From NCBI RefSeq assembly GCF_964204865.1, contig NC_135255.1:9577135-9641134 (forward strand): DNA of 64,000 nucleotides. The letters are read 5' to 3'. The translations under genes and the position numbers were made by a program. Source of the DNA: Styela clava. Lineage: Eukaryota > Chordata > Ascidiacea > Stolidobranchia > Styelidae. Below, piece after piece: positions 36,897-53,494 of this stretch (its first letter is position 1; every line of letters begins with the position of its first letter). Below the pieces are notes generated by a model. It saw only the letters and a program-made list of their open reading frames with translations. It had not been told where the DNA came from and made no database searches.

Positions 36897-38007
36897 GCTA
36901 GATATTATATTGAAATGACTTCAACGCTATAAATACAATAACAGGAATAATAACAAAATTCATAAAAAATTCAGTTTAACATAAACTTGGATAGGCCTAC
37001 TAAAAGTCACGGAATACAGTGGGGCACAGTTCTCCGATTCCAAGAGCAGCTCCACATTGAAAAACATCTATTATACAGGAAGGAAGAAGTGGAGGAAAAT
37101 CCCTCCTTCACGAGACAGTATGAGACTTCATTTCGACTTAAAACGGAATACACTGAAATTTTAAAGCCTAATGGCATTCACTTTTCTATAATTTTAGGTG
37201 TCCATAAAATAAAAATTGCCATGTTAGATGATATCGGAATCCATTGTCCATTTCGGGCTTCTTTTTGACTTCGTTATACGATAATTTAATTGATGTCATG
37301 GATTTACAAAAATTTATAAAAAATCAGTTCGACTCCTATAAATCGAAACACATAATCTTGAATCCCTTTGATCTAATTATTGTATTTACCGACTTTTGTA
37401 TTTACCGACTTTTGTATTTACGCACCATTATTTTGACAGGCATCGCCGAGACTATCGACATTGAACTGAATAAAAATGGTTCAGAAATATAGGGCAAAAG
37501 CGAAAATCAAATTAGCAAAATTCGAGAGACACGCCATTCTGTGTATGACTTTCTGTGACATAAACCCAGACATTCCCATGCATCGAGCTTCCTGCCCGAT
37601 CTAAGCCCCTCGTTTCGAAGACGCACATGCTTTTTTTGATAGCCCCAAATCTGGAACCGAAGTAGTGTGCCAATTGAATGAGGCCAATTTACTGATAAAG
37701 TGCCTCTGTAAGACCGATAAAATACAGAAATAATATAACATAGCCTAAATCATTACGTTGAAGATAATCAACATAATAATTTTGTAATTAAATCTGTAAA
37801 TTGAAGATTTGGATCCACATTACATCTGGACAATGAAGCAGTTCAGCAGTTGTTGTAAATCTGTGAATCCCATATTTGACATCATTATTGATATATAGGT
37901 TCCAAAATTTCATTCAATTTTTCTAATTTAAGCATGAAAAATACCGTAACATAAGAGAAGAATTAGTTAAAATCGATATTCTAGATATTACTGTAATACT
38001 GTATTAG
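36897..38007. other. Intergenic stretch upstream of the nucleoside transporter
   Basis: It presumably includes the transporter's promoter at the left. Two open frames on the plus strand (about 36987-37268 and 37244-37492) match nothing I recognise and lack splice or start context, so I do not call a gene. A short tandem repeat of TGTATTTACCGACTTT lies at about 37381-37421. Confidence 0.35.
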
Positions 38008-38340
38008 GATAGGATTTACATATTTATCCCGGGGGAGAGGAAAGCTGATAAGACGGCTTATCCATATGACGAACCACGGCCTGTCGTCCGGTTACCATTC
38101 CAAGTCGGGTATGTGATTAGTTATATTGTTTGTTTTCGGAAGCATGGACTTGGTGGTGGAGGAAGCCGTAACCGACCAGCAGTTACGTGAACCACCCAAC
38201 GACGACGAGGAGTCCAGCAATCCTCTCGCACATAACCATCCCTGCATGGGATTCGAACCTGCGAACCCACGCAGAGTAATTAGAGGTGCAGTGGCCAGCG
38301 TATTCCTAACGCTTAGCCCGTTGAGCCACACCGCCGCGCA
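38008..38340 (-). repeat. tRNA-derived SINE, full-length copy
   Basis: Read on the minus strand, it starts with a tRNA-like head: GGTGTGGCTCAACGGGCTAA (box A region) and GGTTCGAATCC (box B) about 90 bases from the start. A tRNA-unrelated body follows, ending near CATATTTATCC at about 38020. The copies at 44763-45060 (full) and 55889-56040 (body only) share this body, and the heads at 12111-12312 share the tRNA part. Transcription would be by RNA polymerase III from the internal promoter. Confidence 0.85.
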
Positions 38341-39725
38341 CTACATAGGTACGAACGTATGATACACACCTAACAGTCTAACGTTAAGTCTGTATTGCTA
38401 TAAGTTCAGAAGTTAATCGTTTTCAAATATAAAATTTCTATCTACCGTAGATATTTGCATACCAAATTACGGTACTGATTTAAGTTCTCCTGAATACAGG
38501 AATACTGGAATATGGAATTACTTGATAATATTTGAATTTTCTCAGTGATAGGCTAGATAAGATAAGTTTATTTCGACTCCATAATCAGCAGAAAGGCGAT
38601 AAAACGGTAGATAAAAACAAATAAATAAAAACTGATTATGAAATCAGGAGAGTAAACAAAACCTTAGATAAGGTTTAAAAAGTACAGAATAAAAGATGGA
38701 AGGTATTGCCAAAAAGAAGTGGTACATGTTCACTCACCTAAAACTACTGAATCAAATCATTCACACGCACACAACCAACCATAGGGCATTAATAAAATTC
38801 TGAAATTAGAAAAAAGAGAGAAGATTCAGATAAATTATATGGTAACCAAAAAAATAAATAAATAAACACATAAAAAGAGAGAAAAAAAGATAAGAAATGT
38901 AATAAATAACAAGAATTGTTTGCCACACCATTTTAATAATTTTGTAAAAATCCCCAAACAAGAGTGAACATTTTTTGCATTCGGCATTACTAGATTACGG
39001 TACCTACTTTCTCACAATGACAAATCACTGCATGTATAATAACAGCAATATTAAATCCAGGCATCTGGAACAAATAACTACTAATCCCATACAGCCATAA
39101 CTGCCATAAAAATTGAAAACAGAAGGGCAGAGATGAAACAAACCGAGACACAACAGTCAACATCACTCCCTAATTCTCAAAAAACAAAACCGCCTATATA
39201 TTCTGTGAATTCAATCCAAACCTCCCGCGCCATATTTTCAACCGGTTTTCCAAGCGGGAAACAACGTGCGCGCCGCGATGAATGAGACACCCTTCTAGCA
39301 ATGTACATCAGCTAGTGGCATAAAATAAAACTACCTGCCTTAGGTCAATCGAAAAGCCTTGTACTTCTTCATCTACACTACATGACTCCAAAAATTGCAT
39401 TACCTGTACATTTTTGGTGAATGTGGTCAACACGTGCAGCCTAGATAAACAAATATGCTATCCTACTTTTTATAGCAACACGAACATACCTTCTTCTGTT
39501 TGAATTTTGATCACGAACGAAGGTTTTTTTTGTTATTCTAATGAGGTGTTCAAGCATGATCAGTTACTACTTTTCAGAATATGTATTTGGCCAGAGTTTA
39601 CTTTTTTCCAACCAGTAAAAAACGAAATACATCGATTCATATTGGGATCACAATCGCATATCACCCATGTTAACTAGTTTGGCGCATGCAATCCCCCGCC
39701 TCTTAATCCAAAACTACACCTTGAA
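38341..39725. other. Repeat-rich intergenic stretch, no gene recognised
   Basis: AT-rich and partly low-complexity, with A-rich runs at about 38600-38920. I see no coding exon or defined transposon end before the hAT relic. Confidence 0.4.
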
Positions 39726-39910
39726 TAGGGTTGCCAACTATGGAAAGTCTCAATAAAGGACATAGATCACCGTCATCATTTATTTCGTAACTTGCAGGAA
39801 AGAACAATATAAAACAATAAAATACAAATTATATACAAACTAAAAAGATATATTGAAAATCTTCATGTGTTTTTCATTTAGTGTTCATTTAACATTGGCC
39901 CAATCTAGCT

Positions 39911-41880
39911 CTAATTTTGCAGTTGCTTAAGTTTATATTTCTCAAAGTTATATTTGTTCTGACTCTTTGCTGACTTCAGCAATTGTGGGTCACGTTTTGT
40001 TTTTTCCGAAAATTCACGACACGTGTCTTTCAAGTTGAAGTATATTGAAAGCTCACTATTCATTAGTTGTATGGAGCATCTGTTCCTTTCACTGCGCCAT
40101 TTAGCTGACATCACACTAAAACTGCGTTCACAATAAGCTGAGGTTCCGGGAATAGAGGGCACAAATGAAACTATTTTGAAAACATTAACACACTTGAGAT
40201 CGGCATTTACTGCTTGTTGTTTTGCATTCTGTGAACAGTTTAGTGAAGGGTCGGCCAACCTTTTTGGCCGACGGGCCACATTTTGTTCACTAGTAATTGC
40301 GCGGGCCACTTAACATGGTAATTATGTTCTAGTTTTGCTACACTGACTAAAAGTTAATGAAAAAACAAACAAAACCCTCGCACCAAACTTTCTCAATAAT
40401 AAGAACAATAAAAAAACAAAGATACAGTTAAGTCAACAAAGTTTTTCTACACGTAGATTTTTTAGTGTGAAGTTTGGCACTGTTTTCTGCTAACAAGTTT
40501 GTCAATATTCGCTGAAATGGACGATGTAGCAATGCGAAGCGAATTTTCCATATGAATGCTAGAAATTAGTGATCTCACAGGGGATTTGACATGGTTCATC
40601 TGTGAAAAAACTTGCTTGTACAAGTAGGCTAAGTGCTGCCAAATAATGAGGTCATTAAAACTGCCGTTCTGCCCAAGTGTATAAGCGACTATTTATGTAT
40701 CGATATCTTCCAGTTGGTTTCAATTCCAAATGGCGCACTCGTGGCTGGTTTGAAAGGGCTAGCAGAGCGCATTTCAGGAAAATGAACAAATTGTTTGTAT
40801 CAAAACTTTATATTAACTACATCACTCGAAAAATAGAAGTTTTACTCATTTTTTTTCATTTAATTCCGAAAATACAGCGCGGGCCACTCAAAACTCATCG
40901 GCGGACCGCATGTGGCCCGCGGGCCACGGGTTGGACGACCCTGGTTTAGTGCTTTGAATCGCGCCAAAAGTTTTTTGAATGCGTGCAACTTCATCAAATA
41001 GATCATTCATATTCAAATTAAGTTTGTCTTTTAGCTTCAAATGCTCTACAATTTTTACAAGTGTCTGATATTTTGGAGAAAGATTATCCAAAAGAGATAA
41101 TTTTGATAATTTTCCAAATGTTGAATTTTCATTAAAGTCAAATTTTTTTTTCTAAATACGATATTGCAGAGTTGAGAAATAATCTAAAATCTTCAGTTGC
41201 CTCTCGAGCTTCAGCAGCACTCACAATTGCAAGAAGTTGGTGAACATCATACCCAAAAAATTCTTCATCAGATGAAGATTTTAACCTATTTCTTAATTTA
41301 GTAAGAATGATGAAAACATATGCTGTTGAAGTTTCATTTTTTTCCAGTTCTTGAACAGCTAATTTGTGAGAATATCAAATACATTTCAATAAGCTGAGGA
41401 ACTTCTGTTGACTCATTGTCAATCCTAGGAAGTTTAGGTAATTGTTTGGAACATTCAGCTGGTCTTCTCAGGAAATAAGAACTTATAGGGCTTTCCAAGA
41501 AAGTAAGATTCTTTCGATGCATGGGTGCAGAGATAGCGACCTAGCAGGTACATGACGCAGAATTTTATGAAATTCCGTCTCTACAAATATATGAATGTCT
41601 ATAAGAGTTTCTCGTCTTTTTGCTGACATTGAGACATGACTGTAAATTTTCAAGACAACATTCAAATTTCCTAAAGCAAATTTCAATGTATTGTGTACAA
41701 TGTGTGCACTGCAGTTAGCCGTATTAATACTATCATTTAGTGTGCGAACATTAGTATAAAGAGAATGTTTTTCTCCAAAGTTGCAATCAAATCTGCAATC
41801 TGCACTCAACAAGAAACTCTTTTCCAATCAAGTTGTAAATTGTTCATAGCGTTTTTCAAACAAGTGAACATTCCATCCGC
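39911..41880 (-). pseudogene. hAT transposase remnant (broken, interrupted)
   Basis: Minus-strand fragments at about 41483-41827, 41334-41522, 40952-41091 and 39911-40309 belong to one hAT transposase in different frames. The hATC dimerisation motif (CERSFSVMSAKWR, then MNSELSIYFNL) is the clearest piece. The N-terminal zinc finger was not found within the element ends. The coding region is split between 40952 and 40237 by a nested insertion. Confidence 0.7.
40246..40943. mobile_element. Nested hAT-type non-autonomous element, 698 bp
   Basis: The ends are AAGGGTCGGCCAACC and GGTTGGACGACCCTG. A perfect 8-bp target duplication, GTTTAGTG, flanks it at 40238-40245 and 40944-40951. Subterminal GCGGGCCAC/GTGGCCCGC blocks are conspicuous. 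It is inserted in the transposase remnant of the larger hAT element, so it is younger than that element. Confidence 0.88.
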
Positions 41881-42172
41881 ACTTTCATCTGCATTCTAGA
41901 AGAAATCAATAATATAAGTAACTGTGCCATGTTCCAAGCTAAACCATTTTCTTTGGCCATTTGAGCCGGACCAAAGCGAAATTAAAAAGAATAATAGGAA
42001 GCTTGAAATACATAAACGGAGACGATTTAAGAACGGAACAATATCAAACACAGTACTATAACTATCGGGCAAAACGATGTTGGAAAAAATAAAGGACAAT
42101 TATCATCTTAAGAAGGACAAAAATCTTAAATAAAGGATTGTCCTTTGAAATAAAGGACGGTTGGCAACCCTA

Positions 42173-43924
42173 TAAGTCCTTGAAGCAGTTGAAATCCAGC
42201 ACCACTCGTTAATGAGACAGCAGATTTGTAGATATTTCTACGTCCAGAGAAGCGAAAAACACCTCATGAAGTTTCACCGTGGCACCAGTCACCAGTCTTC
42301 CACCAGATATGAAATGTAACGGCGATTTTGGACTCGGGAGTACGATATAATTTTTAAATAGTCTTAGAGTATGTTTCACGCCAATGGTCTTCCCAGATAA
42401 ACTCTTTCTGAAGCACAACTTACAATAAAATATACCACCAGCGCTGGCCTGAATGTAAAAACAAGATTGTAAATAAATCCTAAGAATGTCCAAATTCAAT
42501 GACTCAGTCAATGCTAAATAACCAGCAACATCTTCATGTAATATCGCGTCCCTTTACTCGCAGTTGCAAGACCAAGGCGGTTGAATCCAGGACTGCACAA
42601 AAGTTTTGACTGATTTTTAAATCGCTGCACTACAAAGCCTATAAATTTCATAACTGTGTGCTAATTACAGTATATGGTTCCCCTGCGACAATGAGTGAAT
42701 ATATAGTGGCTAGCTTCTAACAAGAAATTGGGCGTAATACAAGTAAACAATTAAGTGTACCAAAGTAAAATTCAAGCAGATAAATTTCATGACATGCATT
42801 TTTCCAATTGAATAATGTTGCTACTTCTTGTGGTGAATGACGCTTTCAAATTCCATTCCCTAAGAACTAAAAAACATACCATCATCTTTCAATAACCGAG
42901 TGTGAAAGAAAATATACAACCCATCTTTATTACGATATGTATATATCAAATTACAACTGAAACAACCATATTATGCATATTAAATACATAAGAAACACAA
43001 AAACCAACCATCTATATTGCCGCTGGAAAATCAGCAGTGAACACCTCTAAAAATACTGCAGCACCATATATAAATAAGAAGCGTTGAGTTATGCAACTAT
43101 TAAGTAAGGTTATAAAGAAAAGAACCAGAATAATATAATGTTGATAAATTACTTAACTAATAAAGATATATCTAAACGATTGACTACATGAAGGATAATC
43201 TAGTCTAGAGAATTATAGGCAGAAAATTAATCGCCACGTTTGTGAATGATCTCAAGTGCTAATTGCTTTTGAAAAATATCTAATTTAAAAAAAATACTGG
43301 TTCTGCACTGGGATGACCAAAACCGAATATTTCACTATTTCGAATATATCCTGGGAAAATATCTTCGACTATGGTATACATTCAAAATTGGGGCTAATTT
43401 ATTGTGGAAAATTACATAAATATAAAGGTCATTAGTTTATCTGACCGCTTAAAATATCTAATTTTGAAATAAAAATACTGTCAATTATTCCTAAATATAT
43501 ATGAATTTTGAATGTAATCGAATATTAGATTCGCTTTGGACATCCCTGGATCAGCAGGTCAGATGGTTGACATACCTTACAAATCAGATACCGCTATCTA
43601 GTCACCGAACAAGAGGTTGTGGTCCACCATACCCTAAAGCCATCGACTTTTATATACTCTGAAAAGTCCCAACTAATTAAAGAAGGATGATTATACTCAA
43701 GTGTACTTATGAGAAATGGGCAAAGAAAATCCTTTGGAGTGGTTGCTTTTGATCACAATAAAGTAAAGAATATGGCAACGAAGACTTCCAGAAAATGATA
43801 AATTTCTGATATCTCTAAATGATTGTTTACTGGCGAAAAATCTGTTGAAATAGCTTGCAATTGTCTACATTAACCAAATTTATTATACCAAGCATGCTTA
43901 ACAATAATACGTAAAAAGAAATCC
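42173..43924. other. Intergenic stretch, no gene recognised
   Basis: AT-rich. A minus-strand open frame at 42209-42511 contains a CKLC pair but no second zinc-ligand pair in a convincing finger, so I do not call it. The 3' UTR of the PRA1-family gene occupies the right end. Confidence 0.4.
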
Positions 43925-45813
43925 TCAGAATTCTTGATCCATGGCTTTCATTAAAATTCCCATGGGAGTGGTCTTAAGGCCAACAGATTCCACTTTATTA
44001 TTTACTTTGTTTTTTAAATTTCTCATCCGCAATGATGCATGAAGAAGAATACCTTTTAATAAAAAAAAAATATATAAATATACAAATGATTAATTAAAGA
44101 TCGAAGCAAGCCCAATGAAAGTTTTGAAATCAATCACTAAAAAAACGGATATTCTACTGGAATATTTCACCTAAAAAATAATAAAAAGGATAAAAATATA
44201 AATTTGAACTTACAGAACATTGGTAATGCAATTCCAAATATGAACACGAGTACAGATCCCAACGCATACATCAGCATAGTAGAAACTGTGATAATCATCC
44301 CAATGACAACGCCAGGATATTTCCTTTTAAAATCTCGAATTTCAGCCCTGCTAAAAATGATCAGAAAAGCAATGTTTTATTTACAGAGCAATTTAACATT
44401 GTAGGTTATTGTTTAAACCAGTAGTTCTAAATCAATGGTAAATTTAACCATTAGGAAATATTCATTTTTTATACTACTAGTTTCATTTTTTGCATGTTAT
44501 CAAACACTTTGTACATCTGTTATTATACTCTCATTGCAAGATACAGGTCAGCCTAGCCTACTTTTTTGTATAATATTGACGATGTGCCAAAATGGGAAGT
44601 TTGTACAATCGACTAAAAAGACTTGTTAAAGCAATGCAGTGAAATTACCTATTTGAAGCAACATACAGTGTCCCTGCAAATGTACCGCCCACCAAAATTC
44701 CGCCGAGTATCATTTCGTATGGTCTGACATAACTGAAAGAATTTGAGTACAATTTAAGATACTAGGATAAAATTTACATATTTATTTCAGGAGGAACGCC
44801 TAATATTACGGAAAACCACAACCTCTCGTCCAGTGACCAGTCTATGTTAGGCATGGGATTAATTAGCCAGTTATTGTTTGTCTTCAGATGCATCAGCCAT
44901 CAACTGAACAGTGGAGCAAGCAGTAACTCACCCTGCGTGGATAGGAATCTAGAAATCCTCTCCCACATAATTCGAACCTGCGAATTCACACAAGGTAATC
45001 AAAGTGGCGGTAGCAAGCGTATTCTTAACGTCTAGCACGATGTGCCTCACTGCCGGGCAGAGCGTTGATGACAATAACATCTGCAATACCCTAGTACCCT
45101 ATAACAGGGCTACTCAACTATTTTTACCGAAGATCCGCATACAGAACTTCAAAAATATTTGGGTCCGGTCTTTCCAGAAATTATATTTCGGCATCTTTAA
45201 ACACGCACTTTCTCGGTCGACTAATGATTATAAGCTAATCAAGATTGTTTATTATGGTGTTATAGTTCCTCCCCATATATATTTAAATCTATATAAGTGA
45301 TTTTATAAAAGGAAACTTCAAAAGTGGGGCTAATGATCCAAAATAAAGAATTAGACGCGGTTCGAATTGAATACCCGAAAGGTCCGGATTCGGACCGCGG
45401 TCCGCCAGTTGAGTAGCCCTGCCCTATAATATCATGTTAATACTTCATACTGATAGTTATGGGAGAATCAAAATATATATACGATTTTACATGAAAGTGT
45501 TGGAAAGCCTGAAAAAATCAAAACATTTCGAGTTGTTAAATGTACACCACATTTCAAAGTCAAATTTTTATTCCTACTGATTAAAATAGAAAATTGATAT
45601 TAGAAAAAAACAATAATATTGCTATTACCCAACGATCAAAAATATCACAAGTGCAGATATCATGTAGTTCGTTTGATAATACAATAAATTATTCACGATT
45701 CTGTAATTCCATTTTTCTTTATTCTGATAATCGGGAAGCCCAAACCTTGCAGACCCAAGAAGATAATCTTGAAAGGTACGAATAGGAGCAAACTGTACAT
45801 CATTCCCTGCCAT
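43925..45813 (-). CDS. ARL6IP5: PRA1 family protein 3-like (ARL6IP5/JWA), four exons
   Basis: Exons 45629-45813, 44649-44732, 44214-44347 and 43925-44052 (TGA) join with consistent phases into 176 residues; human ARL6IP5 has 188. PRA1-family proteins are four-helix ER and Golgi membrane proteins that influence vesicle traffic, and ARL6IP5 also modulates glutamate-transporter trafficking. Family features in order are [37 protein letters not shown], a first hydrophobic pair ending in [17 protein letters not shown], a second pair with [15 protein letters not shown], then the signature [18 protein letters not shown] and [11 protein letters not shown] near the C-terminus. The ATG at 45811-45813 gives the family's short N-terminus. 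Intron 1 carries a SINE and a hAT MITE. The PRAF2 paralogue is an alternative, but the C-terminus fits ARL6IP5 better. Confidence 0.92.
44763..45060 (-). repeat. tRNA-derived SINE, second full-length copy
   Basis: Same family and orientation as 38008-38340: body end at TTTACATATTTATTTCAGG on the left and a diverged tRNA-like head on the right, with box B-like GGTTCGAATTA. Located in intron 1 of the ARL6IP5-like gene. Confidence 0.75.
45105..45421. mobile_element. hAT-type MITE, 317 bp, with perfect 8-bp target duplication
   Basis: The ends are CAGGGCTACTCAACTA and CAGTTGAGTAGCCCTG. The duplication CCCTATAA flanks it at 45097-45104 and 45422-45429. No coding capacity. It lies in intron 1 of the ARL6IP5-like gene. 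Confidence 0.92.
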
Positions 45814-47336
45814 TTTGAGTTTTTATTTTTGTCTTAATTTAAGTAAAAACCTGGAAAAATGACAAAAACTGTAACACAATTCACAAATTCCATTTAGAGA
45901 GAAATGCTTATAAACATGCACAAATTAGGGATGTTCACAGCCAACAGGAAGGCCCTCTCAGAGTCTCAGGAAGTTAAAAAAAAAACGTTTTTTCACTCAA
46001 AAATAAGCTCAAATGTTTTGAATTTTCGTACCACTTGGTTGAACATCCCTGAAAGAACAAACCAGATTAGCCCAAAGAAAATCAAATTTTCTAGAAAACT
46101 TAAGGTGAGCAACATAATTCTTGTTGTCACCCCAAAATCACGATAAAAGCCATTATGATTTGGTTTACATGATGTACTTATAATGCAACTAGTAAATTAT
46201 TTTTATTGTCTGTATCTTTCCAAAATGACTGTTGAATAACATTTTTGAGCATTGCTTAAACTTCCGATTCTAAGGCAGGCAATCACCACCGGCAATCGAA
46301 TGAGATTACTACCAGATAATTGCCAGGCTGTAATAAAAAAGGGCCTAATGTATTAGGTTACCGGTGGTTTGAGTATGTTCGAGTTTCTGGCAAAAACATA
46401 TACAATTTCTTACAAAAAAATTCTAGCTTATAATAGTATCAAGCCAGTAGCATATATCATGCTAACACAAAATTCTCCACCACAATTTCCTAGCTATGTA
46501 CAGAAAAACCACAAAAAATAATCAAAGCGTTATTGAAACAAGCTTCACAAGGCATTAATAATTTATGCATAAACCATTCCGACAGAAATCGAAAATACGA
46601 GAGTGTGAAAGAAATAACCTATTGATACCATGTTCATCTTTACATCAACAAATGACTTTTAACGCAATATCTCATTAATAAATCGGTTTCTCACTATATA
46701 CAACACCCAGAAAAACACTAATTTATTAGTACTAAAAATACTGTAACTGATACAGTAAATTTATTCCAAACTATCATCAATATGTATCAACAACTATATA
46801 GGCCTCAGCCAATCAGTCTTGCCTATAACTTGTAATGTTTGCAATATCAGTGAAGACTCAGACCTTGCATGGGCGTGAAAAATAGGTTTATTACATACCC
46901 ACAAAGTACCCACATTTTGGCACCGCTTGAGAATAAGTACATATACCCAATAAAATCTACATAATTCAATGTGTTGCACAAACCAACATAATTTAATATT
47001 TCCACAGGGGAACTTGGTTATATAACACATAAAAATATTAAATAAATGTGTATCAGATCAGTTTGTTGAATTGAAGTGATACATATTCACTAAATAGGAA
47101 TGCAATGCACAAGAACAGGACCACAATCAAAAACAATACACAAGTTCCTTACAATTAACATTGATCTGTAATGCATAACAGCAATCCACCATTTAAATGA
47201 CATCAAAGCACTTGATTTCTGATCAAAAATGAATAGAAATACATCTGAATTTCCAGTTATATTGAAGGCTATGTGTCTCGCATGCTCATGATTTGATCTA
47301 ATTGTAGCACACAATGGAATAGGACAAGGGCACATA
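45814..47336. other. Intergenic stretch between GATAD2 and ARL6IP5
   Basis: It holds the ARL6IP5 promoter side at the left and the GATAD2 3' UTR at the right. No gene recognised. Confidence 0.45.
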
Positions 47337-51368
<4,032 letters not shown>

Positions 51369-51687
51369 ATGGCATCCGAGATTCCTGGGCAAACTCCGAC
51401 TCTGAAACAGTTTATCCATAGACAGAAGGTTCTGAATCTTTATGACACGTGACACTGTCCGGGTTATTTACAAAATAGAAGATCTTAGAGATCGACAGTA
51501 TATGGCACACTGGGCAACGATAGAGTTCAAACAGAATAAATCAGAGACTAACCAGGACTCGATAGAGTTACTCCTGACCAGAGGGAGACGGACACTAAAA
51601 AATGGTAGCACAATATTTGAAGACCAAAAATGGGTGATAATGTGCAGCGCACAAGAGCGGAAATACAGAGAAGGAAACTTTCATTGA
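51369..51687 (+). pseudogene. LYRM2: LYRM2-like sequence with frameshift at the LYR motif
   Basis: From ATG 51369 the first frame reads TPTLKQFIHRQKVLNLY, matching the start of the mitochondrial LYR-motif protein LYRM2, then runs into TGA at 51450. The match continues in another frame from about 51448: RDTVRVIYKI, DRQYMAHWATIEFKQNKS and SIELLLTRGRRTLKN line up with the rest of the family. Aligned to LYRM2, four extra bases (GACA, about 51444-51447) separate LY from the R of the LYR motif. LYRM2 is an 88-residue accessory protein linked to respiratory complex I. There is no visible intron, which would fit a processed copy, and the C-terminus after LKN diverges. It could also be a sequencing error in a live gene. 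I favour a pseudogene, weakly. Confidence 0.6.
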
Positions 51688-51857
51688 AATCAGAAAAACG
51701 AATGAGAAAATTACTGTTATCAAACTCTGAGCCAGCTCAGGAGAATAAAACGGAACTTGCAATTAATTTGACGGGTGAGAAAGAAATGTCAACTCCAAAT
51801 ACTTTACTACAATTTGATGATCTAATGCCAATCAATGAAGCCCACACCACAAAATAA
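51630..51857 (+). CDS. Unidentified small open frame, 75 residues
   Basis: It starts ATG GGT GAT and overlaps the end of the LYRM2-like frame in another frame. It encodes a basic stretch (EIQRRKLSLKSEKRMRKLL) followed by an acidic, Ser/Thr-rich tail (LQFDDLMPINEAH). Composition looks protein-like, but I recognise no family. It may be a continuation of the LYRM2-like sequence after a second frameshift, a separate exon, or chance. An exon-like segment with acceptor TTTATTTCAG and stop lies downstream at about 52606-52696 (EDIPEILNEIQKSAQ...), but no in-frame donor links them convincingly. Confidence 0.25.
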   Translation: MGDNVQRTRAEIQRRKLSLKSEKRMRKLLLSNSEPAQENKTELAINLTGEKEMSTPNTLLQFDDLMPINEAHTTK

Positions 51858-52605
51858 AAAACAAACAATCATCCAACCTCAATCATCTATTCACCAGATG
51901 GTGTCCTAGTCTCTTTGTGCCAATATTATTGTGTATTTTACTGTTGAAACCTTTCAACAGCAAACATGCTACTATACATTTCTTAGTAATATTGGCATTG
52001 GACAAGCTTGTTGTCAACGGCCAGAATGCATTTGTATTGAAAATTTACACTGTGTTAGAAAATTTGTTGCATACTTTTACCACGTTTTGTTTTTTATTTT
52101 TAATGATTCAGAGGTTAATTGGGAACACTTAACATATTGCCTTTTATGCTGTTAATTTGCTGCAAGCCACTGAATAATATAAGTTTCGGACATTTGGTCC
52201 CAAACAGTTGAAAATCTGTCTTTCAGACCAAAGGTAATAAATACTTTTGCCCTTGCACCAATCTGCCAATGGTATCCCAATGCATGACCTTCGACCAATG
52301 CAGTATGTATAAACTATCACGCTTACAGATTGATTAGTATTTCTTCTGCATGAAAATTTTGCTGTATCTTACTCACCTAAACTGCCTGAGATTAGATACG
52401 CCACGTCCTAAATTATATTGTTAAGTGTAGCACGAACCCTTTATTGCATCTGGCCTAAGTTGAACTAGTGAGTTCACTTTGTCTACAAATATGCAATCAA
52501 GACTAGTCGTCGTACTGAAGGAATTTAGTGGCATTGATTTGATATATTGTATTTTGCAATCACAGTGGTTTTCAACTTTGTTACTTTTATATTTGCTTTA
52601 TTTCA

Positions 52606-52696
52606 GGAAGACATACCAGAGATATTGAATGAAATTCAGAAATCAGCACAAAGACACACCTCGGGAATTCAGATAATGGATATTCTTTTTATGTAA
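52606..52696 (+). CDS. Possible terminal exon of an unidentified gene
   Basis: After a good polypyrimidine tract and CAG acceptor, the frame EDIPEILNEIQKSAQRH runs 29 residues to a TAA. It looks like a terminal coding exon on the plus strand. I could not identify its upstream partner or family. Confidence 0.3.
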
Positions 52697-53494
52697 ATTT
52701 TTTATTTATGCTAAAATTACTTCAACCATATTTGGTATTTATATATCACGATTATATTTGATGTGAATTTCAAATAGAATTCTAGATGATAGATGTATTT
52801 CAACACCTCAAACTCTCGAAATAAAGCCCAACATATAAGAAATACCACAAAAGAGATGACATTAAAGTGATAACAGATTGCAACATCACGCAAAGAATTA
52901 AAAATTCTTTCCGATCCCACTTTTGAATATCGTGGGACCAACCTAGACTAGAATACTCAGTCAGATTTGGCCTTTTCCATCAACCCTGTCTATTCATCTT
53001 AAGCGATTAACCGGTAAATTATTAACTACCTTTGCAAAAGTCCATGGTTTATCAGACCATGTGTCTCTTTACAAACATAAATATGAAAAAACATATCGTA
53101 GAAATAAATGAATTAGGTAAAGTCTTCTTACTTTAAACACACAAACGTCAGTTTTTATGCTGGGACAACAGGCACAATAGCTTGTGCATTCAATCCAAGG
53201 GGATTTCAAATAGTGTAATTGTGAAGTAAATTCTTTTAATTTTTTTCATTATCTTTTTCAACTCAGTGCCAAGTTTTTGAATAATGTTTAAGTAGATTTT
53301 TTGCAAACTGAATCGCAATTCCTGATCATTAATGTTTACTTTTATGCATTTTAAAGTAAGCATGTGAGCCTAGGGGATAAAGACATCTTTGTCCGATTTT
53401 TCTTCAAAACACTAAAAAAAATCACCCATGTTCGCCAAACACGGTTCAGCGGATAATTGAACTGCAGCTCACAAATTACATTATTATTATAGCA

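Larger units (their letters stand above)
39726..42172 (-). mobile_element. Decayed hAT transposon, about 2.45 kb
   Basis: The inverted ends are TAGGGTTGCCAACTATGG on the left and GGTTGGCAACCCTA on the right, each followed inward by AAAGGACA-type subterminal repeats. CCTTGAA occurs just outside both ends as a candidate target duplication. On the minus strand the interior carries fragments of a hAT transposase: a central part around 41483-41827 and the C-terminal dimerisation domain at 39911-40309, with TSAYCERSFSVMSAKWRSE, ending LYFNL-like. The reading frame is broken by several stops and frameshifts and by a nested element at 40246-40943. It is a relic, not an active transposon. Confidence 0.75.

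Noticed and set aside
36987-37492. Plus-strand open frames upstream of the nucleoside transporter
   Set aside because: No family resemblance, no splice signals, and a short tandem repeat in the second frame.
42209-42511. Frame with CKLC, possible BED-type zinc finger of the hAT transposase
   Set aside because: It lies outside the element's right end and lacks the second ligand pair in proper spacing.
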